From: Janthinobacterium sp. LM6
GTDB lineage: Bacteria; Pseudomonadota; Gammaproteobacteria; Burkholderiales; Burkholderiaceae_D
Length of the DNA stretch: 64,000 bases
Assembly (NCBI RefSeq): GCF_002002885.1
Contig: NZ_CP019510.1
Location: forward strand, 1,240,001-1,304,000
Direction of reading: 5' to 3'
The translations under genes and the position numbers were made by a program. Of this stretch, positions 28,437 to 38,163 are shown piece after piece (the first letter of the stretch is position 1; every line of letters begins with the position of its first letter). Below the pieces are notes generated by a model that was given only the letters and a program-made list of their open reading frames with translations, did no database searches and was not told where the DNA came from.

Positions 28437-29372
28437 ATGTTAAAACAACGCACTATCAAACAACAGGTCCGCACCATCGGTGTCGGTTTGCACTCTGGCA
28501 CCAAGGTGGAGCTGACTCTGCGTCCTGCCGCGATCGACACGGGCATTGTGTTTCGCCGCATCGACCTCGATCCCATCGTCGAGTTCCCCGCCAGCGCCAT
28601 GGCCGTGGGCGATACGCGCATGGCTTCCGTGCTGATCAAGGATGGCGCCAGGGTTTCTACAGTGGAACACCTGATGTCGGCGGCGGCCGGCCTGGGCGTC
28701 GACAATATGTATATCGACGTGAATGCGGAAGAAATTCCCATCATGGACGGTTCCGCCTCGTCCTTCGTCTACCTGCTGCAGCAGGCTGGTGTGGAAGAGC
28801 AACAAGCGCCAAAGAAATTCATCAAGGTCATCAAGCCTGTGGAAGTGCGTCACGGCAAGGGCGACGCGGAGAAATGGGCTCGCCTGTCGCCGTACGACGG
28901 CTTCAAGCTCGACTTCTTCATCGAATTCAATCATCCGGCCGTCGATGGCACGATGCAGCGCGCCTCGGTCGACTTCGGCGACGTGTCGTATGTGCACGAC
29001 GTGGCGCGCGCACGCACCTTCGGTTTCATGCAGGACGTGGAAAGCTTGCGCGGCATGGGCCTGGCGCGTGGCGGTTCGCTGGAAAACGCCATCGTGATGG
29101 ATGAGTACCGCATCCTCAACGCCGATGGCTTGCGCTATGAAGACGAATTTGTGCGCCACAAGATCCTCGACGCCATCGGCGACCTATACCTGGTGGGCCA
29201 CCCCTTGCTCGCGTATTACACGGCGCACAAGTCGGGCCACGCGCTGAACAACCAGCTGCTGCTGGCGCTGCTGGAGCAGCCGGAATCGTATGAAATAGTT
29301 TCCTTCGATACCAATGAGGCGGCGCCGCAATCCTACCTGCGCCAGATGGAGCGCGAGTGGTCGCTTACCTGA
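28437..29372 (+). CDS. lpxC: UDP-3-O-acyl-GlcNAc deacetylase LpxC
   Basis: The 311-residue zinc amidase catalyses the committed step of lipid A synthesis. I start at [21 protein letters not shown]; the frame extends 24 codons upstream but without homology. Zinc ligand His78 lies in [10 protein letters not shown], and the other two in the [15 protein letters not shown] motif; KVELTLRPA and [12 protein letters not shown] complete the family pattern. It normally lies right after the dcw cluster; here about 3.5 kb of other genes separate it from ftsZ. A palindrome-ended repeat follows its stop by 7 bases. Confidence 0.97.
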   Translation: MLKQRTIKQQVRTIGVGLHSGTKVELTLRPAAIDTGIVFRRIDLDPIVEFPASAMAVGDTRMASVLIKDGARVSTVEHLMSAAAGLGVDNMYIDVNAEEIPIMDGSASSFVYLLQQAGVEEQQAPKKFIKVIKPVEVRHGKGDAEKWARLSPYDGFKLDFFIEFNHPAVDGTMQRASVDFGDVSYVHDVARARTFGFMQDVESLRGMGLARGGSLENAIVMDEYRILNADGLRYEDEFVRHKILDAIGDLYLVGHPLLAYYTAHKSGHALNNQLLLALLEQPESYEIVSFDTNEAAPQSYLRQMEREWSLT

Positions 29373-29379
29373 TCTGAGC

Positions 29380-29513
29380 GACACCTCATTAAACCTACTG
29401 CGCGTCGGTATAGGCGGCCTGCGATGCTCACCGGCTCGGCGCCCCCGTACCTTCGTACGGTTGCGCTTCTTAGCCACCTCTCCCTTCCGCTCGCTACGGT
29501 TTTCTGAGGTGTC
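29380..29513. repeat. Palindrome-ended intergenic repeat, copy A
   Basis: A 134-bp element between convergent genes. Its ends GACACCTCA (29380-29388) and TGAGGTGTC (29505-29513) are perfectly complementary. The core, 29391-29503, begins AAACCTACTGCGCGTCG and ends CTTCCGCTCGCTACGGTTTT. It contains a small hairpin CCGTAC-CTTC-GTACGG. The same core occurs inverted at 38041-38152. Core ends (AAACC/GGTTT) extend the terminal stem. Confidence 0.8.
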
Positions 29514-29532
29514 AAGACGCCGCATGGTGTTC

Positions 29533-30042
29533 TTAATCTTTTGGTTCGCGGTGGTGGCGCAGCATATTGCGCAGCGCCGCGATCAATTGCTCGTTCTGTT
29601 TCGACGCGGGCAGGGCCGTGCTCAGCTCTTCCAGGGCCGACATGGCTTTTTCCGGCAAGACCAGCGCCCGCGTATGCACGATGGGCGCGATGCTCTTGAT
29701 GACTTGCACTTTCAGCTTGATGCCTGAAATCTGCCAGCCTTTTCTTTCCAGCTCCCCTTGCAATTTTGGCAATTGCTGCTTGAGCTTGGCTGCCAGCGCC
29801 GCGTTCGGCGTGGCCAGCACCAGTTGGCCGCTCTCGAATTGCAGGATGTCGCAATGCTCGAACATGGCCGGCAAGGCCTTGGCGCAATCTTTTTGCAGGG
29901 CGGCCAGGCGCGTGACGGTGGGCATCAGGGAGGCCATCGTCGCGTTGCCGCGCAGAAAATCGGTTGCGCCCGTGACGGCCGGGCCGGAGCGGGCAAAGCC
30001 GTAGCCGCGGCGCGGTGCCGGAGAATAAGTGGGAGTTCGCAT
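29533..30042 (-). CDS. DUF721 (DciA-like) protein
   Basis: The ATG ending at 30042 gives 169 residues; a longer frame runs 37 codons upstream. The core (FEHCDILQFESGQLVLATPNAALAAKLKQQLPKLQGELERKGWQISGIKLKVQV) matches DUF721, whose DciA members load the replicative helicase DnaB in the many bacteria that lack dnaC. In betaproteobacteria a DUF721 gene commonly lies between lpxC and secA, as here. The product is probably a DnaB loader, but the family also has members of unknown role. It reads away from secA. Confidence 0.75.
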   Translation of the reverse strand: MRTPTYSPAPRRGYGFARSGPAVTGATDFLRGNATMASLMPTVTRLAALQKDCAKALPAMFEHCDILQFESGQLVLATPNAALAAKLKQQLPKLQGELERKGWQISGIKLKVQVIKSIAPIVHTRALVLPEKAMSALEELSTALPASKQNEQLIAALRNMLRHHREPKD

Positions 30043-30321
30043 GGCCGAAACATAGCACACTCGCCCCCGCGTGACGAGTGCGGCGGCGGGTGTGGTGCAG
30101 GCGGGCGGACCGTATTGCCTTACAGTATGGAAAATGTCCGCAATTTCTGCCATTTGTTTGTCATTAAGCTATTGTTATATGGCGCATTACCCCAACCATG
30201 TCGGGAACGCATGATAAAATCATCGTCTTTTGCCATAGTCGAACTCCGTGCGGTGACGCGATTACTTCCTCGTTGTTCCCTACCGAGCTTTTTTTAACGG
30301 CGTTTTTTCAAGAATTCAAGC

Positions 30322-33090
30322 ATGTCATTACTGACCCAGATTTTCGGTAGCCGCAACCAGCGGCTGCTCAAGCAATACCAAAAAACGGTACGCGAGATCA
30401 ATGCGCTCGAGCCGGCCATCGAAAAGCTGTCGGATGCCGAGCTGCAAGCGAAGACGCCTGCCTTCAAGGAACGCATCGCCGCCGGCGAATCGCTCGATGC
30501 CTTGTTGCCGGAAGCCTTTGCCGTCTGCCGCGAGGCCAGCAAGCGCGTCCTGCGCATGCGCCATTTCGATGTGCAGATGATCGGCGGCATGGTCTTGCAT
30601 TTTGGCAAGATCGCGGAAATGGGCACGGGCGAGGGCAAGACCCTGATGGCAACTTTGCCAGCCTACCTGAATGCCTTGTCGGGCAAGGGCGTGCATATCG
30701 TCACCGTCAATGATTACCTGGCACAGCGCGATGCCGAGACCATGGGCCGCCTGTATGCGTGGCTGGGCCTGTCGACGGGCGTGAACATGTCGCAGATGGA
30801 GCACAGCGCCAAGCAGCAGGCGTACAACTCCGACATCACGTATGGCACGAATAACGAATTCGGTTTCGACTTCTTGCGCGACAACATGGTCTACGAAGCG
30901 CGCGAGCGCGTGCAGCGCAGCCTGAACTTCGGCATCGTCGATGAAGTCGACTCGATCCTGATCGATGAAGCGCGTACGCCGTTGATCATTTCGGGCCAGG
31001 CCGAGAACCATACGGACCTGTATCACAAGATCAATGAAGTGCCTGCGCGCCTGACTTTGCAGATCGGCGAAGAAACGCCGGACGGCAAGGGCAAGGTTGA
31101 AGTGCCGGGCGACTACACCAAGGATGAAAAAGCGCACCAGGTGCTGCTGACGGAAGCGGGCCACGAAAAGGCCGAAGGCATCCTGATGGAGATGGGCCTG
31201 CTGCCGGAAGGCGCCTCGCTGTACGATTCGGCCAACATCACCCTCGTGCACCACCTGTATGCGGCCCTGCGCGCGCATGCGCTGTACTTCAAGGATCAGC
31301 ACTATGTGGTGCAGAACAATGAAGTGGTAATCGTCGATGAATTCACGGGCCGTCTGATGACGGGCCGCCGCTGGTCCGATGGCTTGCACCAGGCCGTCGA
31401 AGCGAAAGAAGGCGTCAAGATCCAGAACGAGAACCAGACCCTGGCCTCGATCACTTTCCAGAACTACTTCCGCATGTACGCCAAGCTGGCAGGCATGACG
31501 GGTACGGCCGATACCGAAGCGTACGAATTCCAGGAAATCTACGGCCTGGAAACGGTCGTGATCCCGCAAAATCGTCCGCTGCAGCGCAAGGACCGCCAGG
31601 ATCAGGTCTATAAATCGTCGGCGGAAAAATACAACGCGATGTTGAACGACATCCGCGACTGCTACGAGCGCGGCCAGCCGGTGCTGGTGGGTACGACCTC
31701 GATCGAGAACTCGGAACTGCTGTCTGGCATCCTGACCAAGGCCGGTTTGCCGCATAACGTGCTGAACGCGAAACAGCATGCGCGCGAAGCGGAAATCATC
31801 GCCCAGGCAGGCCGTCCGAAAGCCATCACCATCGCCACCAACATGGCCGGTCGCGGTACGGACATCGTGTTGGGCGGTAACGTCGAGAACCAGATCAAGT
31901 TCATCGAAGCCAATGCTGAACTGAGCGACGCCGACAAGGCAGCCCAGTCGCAGACCTTGCGCGATGAATGGCAATCGCTGCACGACCACGTGGTCAATGC
32001 GGGCGGCTTGCACATCATCGGCACCGAACGCCACGAATCGCGCCGCGTCGACAATCAGCTGCGTGGCCGTGCCGGCCGCCAGGGTGATCCGGGGTCGTCG
32101 CGCTTCTACCTGTCGCTCGACGACGCGCTGCTGCGCATCTTTGCCGGCGACCGCGTGCGCGCCGTGATGGACCGCCTGAAAATGCCGGAAGGCGAACCGA
32201 TCGAGGCAGGCATCGTCTCGCGTTCGATCGAGTCGGCCCAGCGCAAGGTCGAAGCGCGCAACTTTGACATCCGCAAGCAATTGCTGGAATACGATGACGT
32301 CGCCAACGACCAGCGTAAAGTCATCTACCAGCAGCGTAACGAGTTGCTGGAAACGACCGATATTTCCGACATGATCGCTTCCTTGCGTCATGGCGTGTTC
32401 ACCGACCTGGTGCACGAGTACGTGCCGCATGAATCGGTGGAAGAGCAGTGGGATATCAAGGGCCTGGAAAATACCCTGTCCAGCGAATGGCAGCTCGACT
32501 TGCCGCTGCATGAAATGCTGGAAGCCGATTCGACCCTGACGGACGAAGAGATACTGGAAAAAGTGCTGGCCGCGGCCGATGCCGTGTACCAGTCGAAGAT
32601 CGATATCGTCGGCAAGGAATCGTTTGGCGGCTTCGAACGCAATGTCATGCTGCAAAGCGTGGACAGCCACTGGCGTGAACACCTGGCGGCGCTCGATCAC
32701 CTGCGCCAGGGCATTCACCTGCGCGGTTATGCGCAGAAGAATCCGAAGCAGGAATACAAGCGCGAAGCGTTTGAACTGTTTGGCCAGATGCTCGACATGA
32801 TCAAGAACGACGTCACGAAACACGTGATGACGGTGCGTATCCAGTCGCGCGAAGAAGTCGATGCGGCCGAACAGGCGATGCAGCAGTCGCACGTGGAAAA
32901 CGTGCACTACCAGCACGCCGAATTCGACCCGAACGCGGCGCCGGAAGAATTGCTGGCTCCTGCTGCCGGCGGCAACATGGATAACGTCGACGACATGAGC
33001 GTGAGCATGGGCGTCAAAGTGGGCCGCAACGACCCATGCCCTTGCGGCAGCGGCAAGAAGTACAAGGCTTGCCACGGCAAGCTGGCGTAA
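30322..33090 (+). CDS. secA: Protein translocase ATPase SecA
   Basis: The 922-residue motor drives unfolded preproteins through SecYEG. Walker A MGTGEGKT is at 100-107, and the [19 protein letters not shown] block is the DEAD-like Walker B segment. The second nucleotide-binding fold has [15 protein letters not shown], followed by the helical scaffold and a C-terminal zinc/SecB-binding tail [14 protein letters not shown]. Full length. The 279-base upstream gap to the divergent DUF721 gene holds its promoter and possibly secM-like control, though no secM-like frame is evident. A terminator follows. Confidence 0.98.
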   Translation: MSLLTQIFGSRNQRLLKQYQKTVREINALEPAIEKLSDAELQAKTPAFKERIAAGESLDALLPEAFAVCREASKRVLRMRHFDVQMIGGMVLHFGKIAEMGTGEGKTLMATLPAYLNALSGKGVHIVTVNDYLAQRDAETMGRLYAWLGLSTGVNMSQMEHSAKQQAYNSDITYGTNNEFGFDFLRDNMVYEARERVQRSLNFGIVDEVDSILIDEARTPLIISGQAENHTDLYHKINEVPARLTLQIGEETPDGKGKVEVPGDYTKDEKAHQVLLTEAGHEKAEGILMEMGLLPEGASLYDSANITLVHHLYAALRAHALYFKDQHYVVQNNEVVIVDEFTGRLMTGRRWSDGLHQAVEAKEGVKIQNENQTLASITFQNYFRMYAKLAGMTGTADTEAYEFQEIYGLETVVIPQNRPLQRKDRQDQVYKSSAEKYNAMLNDIRDCYERGQPVLVGTTSIENSELLSGILTKAGLPHNVLNAKQHAREAEIIAQAGRPKAITIATNMAGRGTDIVLGGNVENQIKFIEANAELSDADKAAQSQTLRDEWQSLHDHVVNAGGLHIIGTERHESRRVDNQLRGRAGRQGDPGSSRFYLSLDDALLRIFAGDRVRAVMDRLKMPEGEPIEAGIVSRSIESAQRKVEARNFDIRKQLLEYDDVANDQRKVIYQQRNELLETTDISDMIASLRHGVFTDLVHEYVPHESVEEQWDIKGLENTLSSEWQLDLPLHEMLEADSTLTDEEILEKVLAAADAVYQSKIDIVGKESFGGFERNVMLQSVDSHWREHLAALDHLRQGIHLRGYAQKNPKQEYKREAFELFGQMLDMIKNDVTKHVMTVRIQSREEVDAAEQAMQQSHVENVHYQHAEFDPNAAPEELLAPAAGGNMDNVDDMSVSMGVKVGRNDPCPCGSGKKYKACHGKLA

Positions 33091-33111
33091 AGCCCGCTGC
33101 ATGGACTGAAC

Positions 33112-33139
33112 AAAAACGGAGACCGCGGTCTCCGTTTTT
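33112..33139 (+). terminator. Terminator of secA
   Basis: AAAAACGGAGACC-GC-GGTCTCCGTTTTT, a nearly perfect palindrome with eight T following, between secA and the convergent DUF900 gene; it can act on both strands. Confidence 0.88.
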
Positions 33140-33171
33140 TTTATGCCCGGCATGTCTTGCCCGCTCCCTGC

Positions 33172-34512
33172 TCAGGGAAAGGCCCAGTATTGCGGCGCCT
33201 GCGAGGGAATGCCCTTCAAGCCGCCGCGGTTTTTTGCCCGTTGCCCCGTCTTGATCATGGTGGCGATATCGGTCAGCAAGACGCGGTTGCTGGCGAAGTA
33301 ATCGTGCCCCATGAAGTTCATGATGACGGCCGAGGCATCGACGAGTTCCATGCCGGGGATGCCGACGACGGGGCCGCGGATATCGCCTATCCTGTCCCAG
33401 TCGGCAAAGCTGTAGGAAGCGCGGATCGCCTTGTCGTTCGCGGACGCGTACAGGGTGGCGGGGAGCTTGAGGCTGGCAAAGCGGGGGGCGATCTGGTCGC
33501 GGAAGACATCGGCATTGATGTCCGGCGCCGCCAGCACCACCTGCTTGAACAGGGGCAGCAGGTCGGGACGCTTTTCCAGCAGGTTGGCCAGGGCCACGGT
33601 CATCGGGCGGTTGCCCATGCTGTGGGCGATGAGGTAGATATCCGTGGCGGAGGAGTGCTCGGCGAAATCGGCCAGGAACGCCTGCAGGTGCGCCTGCGTC
33701 CATTCGGCGGAATTCTGGTCGTATTCGTAGCCGGCCAAGGTGCCTTTCGATGGCCAGCTGTAAAACACGGGCAGGGCGCCAATATCGAGGTCGACCGCCA
33801 TCTGCGCCGTGCGCCGGGCCGCATCGTCAAAGGAATTGCTGTAGCCATGGATATAGATGAAGGCGGCATGCCGTTCCGGGGCGGCTTGAATGCGTGCCTT
33901 GACGGTGGCGAGGAAATCCGCGCGCGACAGGCGCGTGGTTCCCTTGATCAGCACATATTTTTGCGCATCGTCGCCGGACAGGATGGCGTACCAGGGCGGC
34001 AACGGCAGTTCGCCCGGCGCTCTTTTTTCAGGAATGCTGACGAGGACGCTGCCGTAGCTCAGGTGGGGCGCGGCGCGGTTGGGCTGCCAGCCATAGCTGC
34101 GGCTGCTGGCCTGGTATTGCCTGTCGGTGGCGTAGTACACGGTGACGTGCACGGCGCCGGCCGGCGGTGGATCGTTGCCAGGCTTGGGCATGCCGCTGCT
34201 GCCGGTCAGGTTACCCAGGTTGTCGATCAAGCCGCCGATGCCTGACCATGAGCTGCTCCATGGGAAGGTTGGCGGTGGCCGTCCCACCCCGGTCGTGGGT
34301 GGGAATTCTGCGGCTGGCGGCGTTTCAGCGGCCGGCGCTTCGGATGCCAGATCGGTGGCGTGGCCGACGGCATGATCGGCCGGTTCGCCTGGCAGCGTAC
34401 AGGCCGTCAACGAGGCCAGCAGGCAAAGCAGGCAGCATAAGCACCATAGACGCAACCGGCATGACAAGCCTGAATCGCTGCGATGCATGCGGTAGGATTT
34501 TCCATGCGCCAT
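33172..34512 (-). CDS. DUF900 alpha/beta-hydrolase lipoprotein
   Basis: A 446-residue protein starting with a lipoprotein signal (LWCLCCLLCLLASLTAC, lipid Cys in LTAC) and a Pro/Ala/Glu-rich linker. The C-terminal two thirds is an alpha/beta hydrolase of the DUF900 type: VTVYYATDRQ start, oxyanion region AAFIYIHGYSNSFDDAARR and nucleophile elbow LIAHSMGNRPM (Ser in HSMG). It should sit in an envelope membrane and act as an esterase or lipase on an unknown substrate. The ATG ending at 34512 is preceded by GGGGAGGGG, which supports this start over an internal one 8 codons later. Confidence 0.88.
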   Translation of the reverse strand: MAHGKSYRMHRSDSGLSCRLRLWCLCCLLCLLASLTACTLPGEPADHAVGHATDLASEAPAAETPPAAEFPPTTGVGRPPPTFPWSSSWSGIGGLIDNLGNLTGSSGMPKPGNDPPPAGAVHVTVYYATDRQYQASSRSYGWQPNRAAPHLSYGSVLVSIPEKRAPGELPLPPWYAILSGDDAQKYVLIKGTTRLSRADFLATVKARIQAAPERHAAFIYIHGYSNSFDDAARRTAQMAVDLDIGALPVFYSWPSKGTLAGYEYDQNSAEWTQAHLQAFLADFAEHSSATDIYLIAHSMGNRPMTVALANLLEKRPDLLPLFKQVVLAAPDINADVFRDQIAPRFASLKLPATLYASANDKAIRASYSFADWDRIGDIRGPVVGIPGMELVDASAVIMNFMGHDYFASNRVLLTDIATMIKTGQRAKNRGGLKGIPSQAPQYWAFP

Positions 34513-34670
34513 GACATCCCCTCCCCGGGCGCTTGTGCGAGACGCGTGATCGTCTGTTCCTATACCTTAGCGCCGCCAGGCGGCAGCGTTCTGATAAATC
34601 GCAAGCCTGGTCATGTTGCCGACCCGCTGCGGGACCGCCCTGGCCGGCGCGACTATTCCCTTGTCGCATG

Positions 34671-34698
34671 TTCACCTGCGCCGCGAAGGCGCTACAAT
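34671..34698 (+). promoter_or_regulatory. argJ promoter
   Basis: TTCACC (34671-34676), 16 bases, TACAAT (34693-34698), 35 bases before the argJ start. Confidence 0.45.
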
Positions 34699-34732
34699 AG
34701 CGCTTCCCTTTTCCCTCGCAGAAGAAATCACC

Positions 34733-35971
34733 ATGGCCGTCAATTCCCCCAAGCCCGTCGCCGCCGACTTGAAAGCCGTCGCCGGCATTGAAATCGGTGT
34801 TGCCGAAGCCGGCATCAAGAAACCCAACCGCAAGGATTTGCTGGTATTGAAACTGGCGCCGACGGCCACCGTGGCCGGCGTATTCACCTTGAACCGCTTC
34901 TGCGCCGCACCCGTGCAAATCTCGAAGGCCAACCTGGCCGCCGTGACGGCCGGCGCCGCGCCGATCCGCGCGCTGCTGGTCAATACGGGCAACGCGAATG
35001 CGGGCACGGGCGAATCGGGCCTGGCCGACGCACAGGCCAGCTGCGCCGCGCTGGCCGAGCTGCTGGGCTGCACGCCGCAGCAAATCCTGCCGTTTTCCAC
35101 CGGCGTGATCCTCGAACCCTTGCCCGTGCAGCGCCTGGTCGCCGGCTTGCCGCAAGCCGTGGCCGCACTGACGCCGGACAACTGGTTCTCGGCCGCCGAA
35201 GCCATCATGACCACCGACACGCAGCCGAAAGCCGGCTCGCGCACCGTTACCGTCGGCGGTCACGCGGTCACCCTGACGGGCATCAGCAAGGGCGCCGGCA
35301 TGATCAAGCCGAACATGGCCACCATGCTGGGTTTCCTCGCTTTCGACGCCACCGTGGCGCAACCGGTGCTGGACCAGCTGGTGAAACAGGCGGCCGATAA
35401 ATCGTTCAACTGCATCACCATCGACGGCGACACGTCCACCAATGACTCGTTCATGCTGGTGGCCACGGGCGCGGGCAGCCTGGTCATCGATTCCATCGAT
35501 TCGCCGCACTATGCGGCACTGGCCGCTGCCGTGACCGAACTGTCTACTTTTCTCGCGCAAGCCATCGTGCGCGACGGCGAAGGTGCCACCAAGTTCATGA
35601 CGGTGACCGTGGAAGACGGCCGCAACGTGGAAGAGTGCCGCAAGATCGCCTATTCCATCGCCCATTCGCCGCTGGTGAAAACGGCCTTCTTTGCCTCCGA
35701 CCCGAACCTGGGCCGCATCCTGGCCGCCATCGGCTACGCGGGCGTGGACGACCTGGACGTGGGTCAATTGAACCTGTACCTGGACGACGTGTGGGTGGCC
35801 AAGAACGGCGGCCGCAACCCTGACTACCAGGAACAGGACGGCCAGCGCGTGATGCAGCAAAGCGAAATCACCATCCGCGTGAAACTGGCGCGCGGCGATG
35901 CCACGGCCACCCTGTGGACGTGCGATTTGTCGCATGACTACGTGTCGATCAACGCCGACTACCGCTCATGA
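34733..35971 (+). CDS. argJ: Bifunctional ornithine acetyltransferase / N-acetylglutamate synthase ArgJ
   Basis: The 412-residue enzyme recycles the acetyl group in arginine synthesis by moving it from N-acetylornithine to glutamate. It is a self-cleaving N-terminal nucleophile hydrolase; the cleavage and catalytic threonine is Thr197 in [16 protein letters not shown]. Start chosen at [30 protein letters not shown]; the frame upstream overlaps the promoter. Whether it keeps the synthase activity cannot be told. Translationally coupled to the DUF815 ATPase by ATGA. Confidence 0.96.
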   Translation: MAVNSPKPVAADLKAVAGIEIGVAEAGIKKPNRKDLLVLKLAPTATVAGVFTLNRFCAAPVQISKANLAAVTAGAAPIRALLVNTGNANAGTGESGLADAQASCAALAELLGCTPQQILPFSTGVILEPLPVQRLVAGLPQAVAALTPDNWFSAAEAIMTTDTQPKAGSRTVTVGGHAVTLTGISKGAGMIKPNMATMLGFLAFDATVAQPVLDQLVKQAADKSFNCITIDGDTSTNDSFMLVATGAGSLVIDSIDSPHYAALAAAVTELSTFLAQAIVRDGEGATKFMTVTVEDGRNVEECRKIAYSIAHSPLVKTAFFASDPNLGRILAAIGYAGVDDLDVGQLNLYLDDVWVAKNGGRNPDYQEQDGQRVMQQSEITIRVKLARGDATATLWTCDLSHDYVSINADYRS

Positions 35972-36849
35972 CCGGCCTCGATCAATTCCTGATCCGCGCC
36001 GAACGGGTACTGGCGCGCCTCGAGTCGATCTTGCCGCCGGCCTTGCCGGCGACCGACTGGAACAGCTTTGCCTTCCGCTGGCGCCGGCGCCAGGGCGCGG
36101 CCAGCCATCTGCAGGCGGTGGCGCACGTGTCGTCCATCGCCTTGGATGACTTGCACAATATCGGCACGCAAAAGGCGCAGATCGAGCAAAACACGCGCCA
36201 GTTCGTGGCCAGCCGTCCGGCCAACAACGTGCTGCTGACGGGTGCGCGCGGCACGGGCAAGTCGTCGCTGATCAAGGCATGCCTGAACCAGTTTGCCGAT
36301 CAAGGCCTGCGCCTGATCGAAGTGGACAAGGCGGATCTTGCCGACTTGCCCGACATCGTCGACCTGGTGGCGGCGCGCCCCGAGCGCTTCATCATCTTTT
36401 GCGACGACCTGTCGTTCGAAGAGGGCGAAAGCGGCTACAAGGCGCTGAAAGTGGCGCTCGACGGCAGCATCGCCGCGCAATCGGACAATGTGCTGATCTA
36501 CGCCACTTCGAACCGCCGTCACCTGATGCCCGAACGCATGTCGGACAACAGCAGCTACAAGACGGACGACGATGGCGACCTGCACCCGGGCGAGACGGTG
36601 GAAGAAAAAATCTCGCTGTCCGAGCGCTTCGGCCTGTGGCTGTCGTTCTACCCGTTCAAGCAGGATGATTATCTCGATATCGCGGCGCACTGGCTCGCTT
36701 CGTTCGGCTGCACGCCGGAGCAGATCGCGCAGGCGCGCGGCGACGCCCTGCGCTGGGCCTTGCAGCGCGGTTCCCGTTCGGGCCGTGTCGCCTGGCAATT
36801 TGCGCGCGATTATGCTGGGAAACTACCTGCGGGAAAGTTGCCGCAATGA
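35968..36849 (+). CDS. DUF815 AAA-type ATPase
   Basis: The 293-residue P-loop ATPase has Walker [12 protein letters not shown] (91-101), Walker [15 protein letters not shown], sensor [11 protein letters not shown] and C-terminal AAA helices. The DUF815 family is widespread between argJ and mutT in betaproteobacteria, but its function is unproven. Its AAA core resembles helicase-loader and DnaA-like ATPases. Four-base overlaps on both sides place it in an argJ-DUF815-mutT operon. Confidence 0.9.
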   Translation: MTGLDQFLIRAERVLARLESILPPALPATDWNSFAFRWRRRQGAASHLQAVAHVSSIALDDLHNIGTQKAQIEQNTRQFVASRPANNVLLTGARGTGKSSLIKACLNQFADQGLRLIEVDKADLADLPDIVDLVAARPERFIIFCDDLSFEEGESGYKALKVALDGSIAAQSDNVLIYATSNRRHLMPERMSDNSSYKTDDDGDLHPGETVEEKISLSERFGLWLSFYPFKQDDYLDIAAHWLASFGCTPEQIAQARGDALRWALQRGSRSGRVAWQFARDYAGKLPAGKLPQ

Positions 36850-37268
36850 GCGAGGTGAAAGTCACACCGGTGGACGTCGCCGTCGGCATCCTGATGAAGC
36901 CGAATGGCGACGTGTTGCTGGGCCAGCGCCCGGCCGGCAAGCCGTATGATGGCTACTGGGAGTTTCCTGGCGGCAAAGTCGAACCGGGCGAAGCCATTTT
37001 GGATGCCTTGAAACGCGAGTTCGTCGAGGAACTGGGGCTGTATATCGACAGCGCCGAAGCCTGGTGCGGCGTCGAATATGTGTATCCGCACGCCCATGTG
37101 CGCCTGCATTTCTATATCAGCCGCGAGTGGCGCGGCGAGCCGCAAAGCCTGGAAGGGCAGGCGTTCGCCTGGCAGGGCACGGTCGGCGTGGAACCCTTGT
37201 TGCCGGCCACCATTCCCTTGCTGGAATGGCTCGACGAGGTACGCCGGGAATCGCTGGCGCCTGCCTGA
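36846..37268 (+). CDS. mutT: Nudix hydrolase MutT (8-oxo-dGTP diphosphatase)
   Basis: A 140-residue Nudix enzyme that removes oxidised dGTP from the nucleotide pool, preventing A:T to C:G mutations. The Nudix box is complete: Gly43-x5-Glu49-x7-Arg57-Glu58-x2-Glu61-Glu62-x-Gly64-Leu65. N-terminal VDVAVGILMKPNGDVLLGQRPAGKPYDGYWEFPGGK is typical of MutT rather than other Nudix groups. Size is standard. It ends the argJ operon. Confidence 0.93.
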   Translation: MSEVKVTPVDVAVGILMKPNGDVLLGQRPAGKPYDGYWEFPGGKVEPGEAILDALKREFVEELGLYIDSAEAWCGVEYVYPHAHVRLHFYISREWRGEPQSLEGQAFAWQGTVGVEPLLPATIPLLEWLDEVRRESLAPA

Positions 37269-37332
37269 TTGACACTTGTGCCAGCGGGCAGCACCATGCT
37301 GCGTGCTGGCGCAAGCTTTCCTGTTACTTTCC

Positions 37333-37360
37333 TTGTATCGCGCGCGCTTTGCGCTACAGT
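37333..37360 (+). promoter_or_regulatory. Candidate toxin-antitoxin promoter
   Basis: TTGTAT (37333-37338), 16 bases, TACAGT (37355-37360), 28 bases before the antitoxin ATG. The spacer holds a GCGCGCGCTTTGCGC segment that could be a site for the antitoxin-toxin complex. Confidence 0.35.
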
Positions 37361-37388
37361 GCTTTCATCTAGCATTGGGGAGTTGCGC

Positions 37389-37598
37389 ATGCCGCTGACA
37401 CTGACCTTTACCGATACCGATGAATTGCTGATTGCCGCCCTGCACAAGCGTGCCCGCGCGCATGGCCGCAGCATCGAAGACGAACACCGCGACATTCTGC
37501 GCAGCGCCTTGCGGCCGCTGCCGAAGCGTCCGCTCGATGATATTCTGCGCGGCATGCCCGACGTGGGGCTGGACGCGGATTTCGAGCGTCGCATCTGA
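37389..37598 (+). CDS. FitA/VapB-like antitoxin
   Basis: A 69-residue protein with a ribbon-helix-helix start (MPLTLTFTDTDELLIAALHKRARAHGRSIEDEHRDILRSAL) and a short C-terminal toxin-binding tail (PLDDILRGMPDVGLDADFERRI). The HGRSxExExRxIL pattern is that of FitA-like antitoxins, which repress their own operon and neutralise the partner PIN nuclease. I start at 37389 because the frame extends upstream only through non-conserved residues. The toxin starts 7 bases after its stop. Confidence 0.82.
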   Translation: MPLTLTFTDTDELLIAALHKRARAHGRSIEDEHRDILRSALRPLPKRPLDDILRGMPDVGLDADFERRI

Positions 37599-37604
37599 CG
37601 TGCG

Positions 37605-38021
37605 ATGTCCGCCTACCTGGTCGACACGGATGTGATTGTTGCAGCGCGCAAGGGCAGCGCTGCGCCGGAGGGCGTGCGTGCTTTTTTCGAACGGGTGGTG
37701 CCGGAAATGCGCTATGTGCCGGTGCAGGTGATCGCGCAGTTGCGCGCAGGCATACAGCGCAGCTGGCGGCGCGAAGCGGCGCTGGAAGCACTGGCGCTGG
37801 AAGGCTGGCTGGAAGCCGTGCTGGCAGACTATGCGCCGCGGCTGCTGGAATTCGACCTCGATTGCGCGCTCGTGTGCGCACGCCTGCATGCTCGCGGCCA
37901 TGCGCATGGCGTCGATGGGCAGATCGCGGCGATGGGCATCGCCTATGGCTTGACGGTGGTCAGCGGCAGGCTCGACAGTTTCGCGGCGCAGGGGCTGCGC
38001 CTGGAAAATCCGTTTACCTGA
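37605..38021 (+). CDS. PIN-domain toxin (FitB/VapC type) with an altered active site
   Basis: The 138-residue product is a PIN domain: MSAYLVDTDVIVAARKG at the start, DLDCALVCARLHARGHAHGVDGQIAAMGIAYGLTVVSGRLDSF at the end. PIN toxins are Mg-dependent ribonucleases that cut tRNA or rRNA sites. The conserved acidic residues appear as Asp7, Asp104 and Asp124, but the position normally occupied by Glu (V-x-x-x-E-L-R-x-G) is Gln45 in QVIAQLRAGI, codon CAG. One base change from GAG would explain it. The toxin may be weakened or dead. It is paired with the antitoxin upstream and followed by a repeat. Confidence 0.85.
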   Translation: MSAYLVDTDVIVAARKGSAAPEGVRAFFERVVPEMRYVPVQVIAQLRAGIQRSWRREAALEALALEGWLEAVLADYAPRLLEFDLDCALVCARLHARGHAHGVDGQIAAMGIAYGLTVVSGRLDSFAAQGLRLENPFT

Positions 38022-38030
38022 TGCTTTTTT

Positions 38031-38162
38031 AACGTCTAATAAAACCGTAGCGAGCGGAAGTGGGTGGTGGTTGAGAAGCGCAACTGTACCGAGTACGGGG
38101 CCGCCGAGGCAGTGAGCATCGCAGACCGCGACCCGCGACGCGCAGTAGGTTTGATAGACGTT
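38031..38162. repeat. Palindrome-ended intergenic repeat, copy B (inverted)
   Basis: A 132-bp element whose core (38041-38152) is the reverse complement of copy A: the same 20-base CTTCCGCTCGCTACGGTTTT end, AAACCTACTGCGCGTCG end and inner blocks TGCGATGCTCAC, CCCCGTAC and GTTGCGCTTCT. Its outer ends AACGTCTA (38031-38038) and TAGACGTT (38155-38162) are perfectly complementary but differ from those of copy A. It lies between the toxin stop and the yacG stop, one base from the latter. Confidence 0.8.
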
Positions 38163-38163
38163 A

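Noticed and set aside
30328-33153. 941-residue open frame on the minus strand across secA
   Set aside because: Shadow of secA: GC-rich codons leave the antisense frame open. The product is rich in His, Arg, Gln and Val without motifs, while the plus-strand frame is a textbook SecA.
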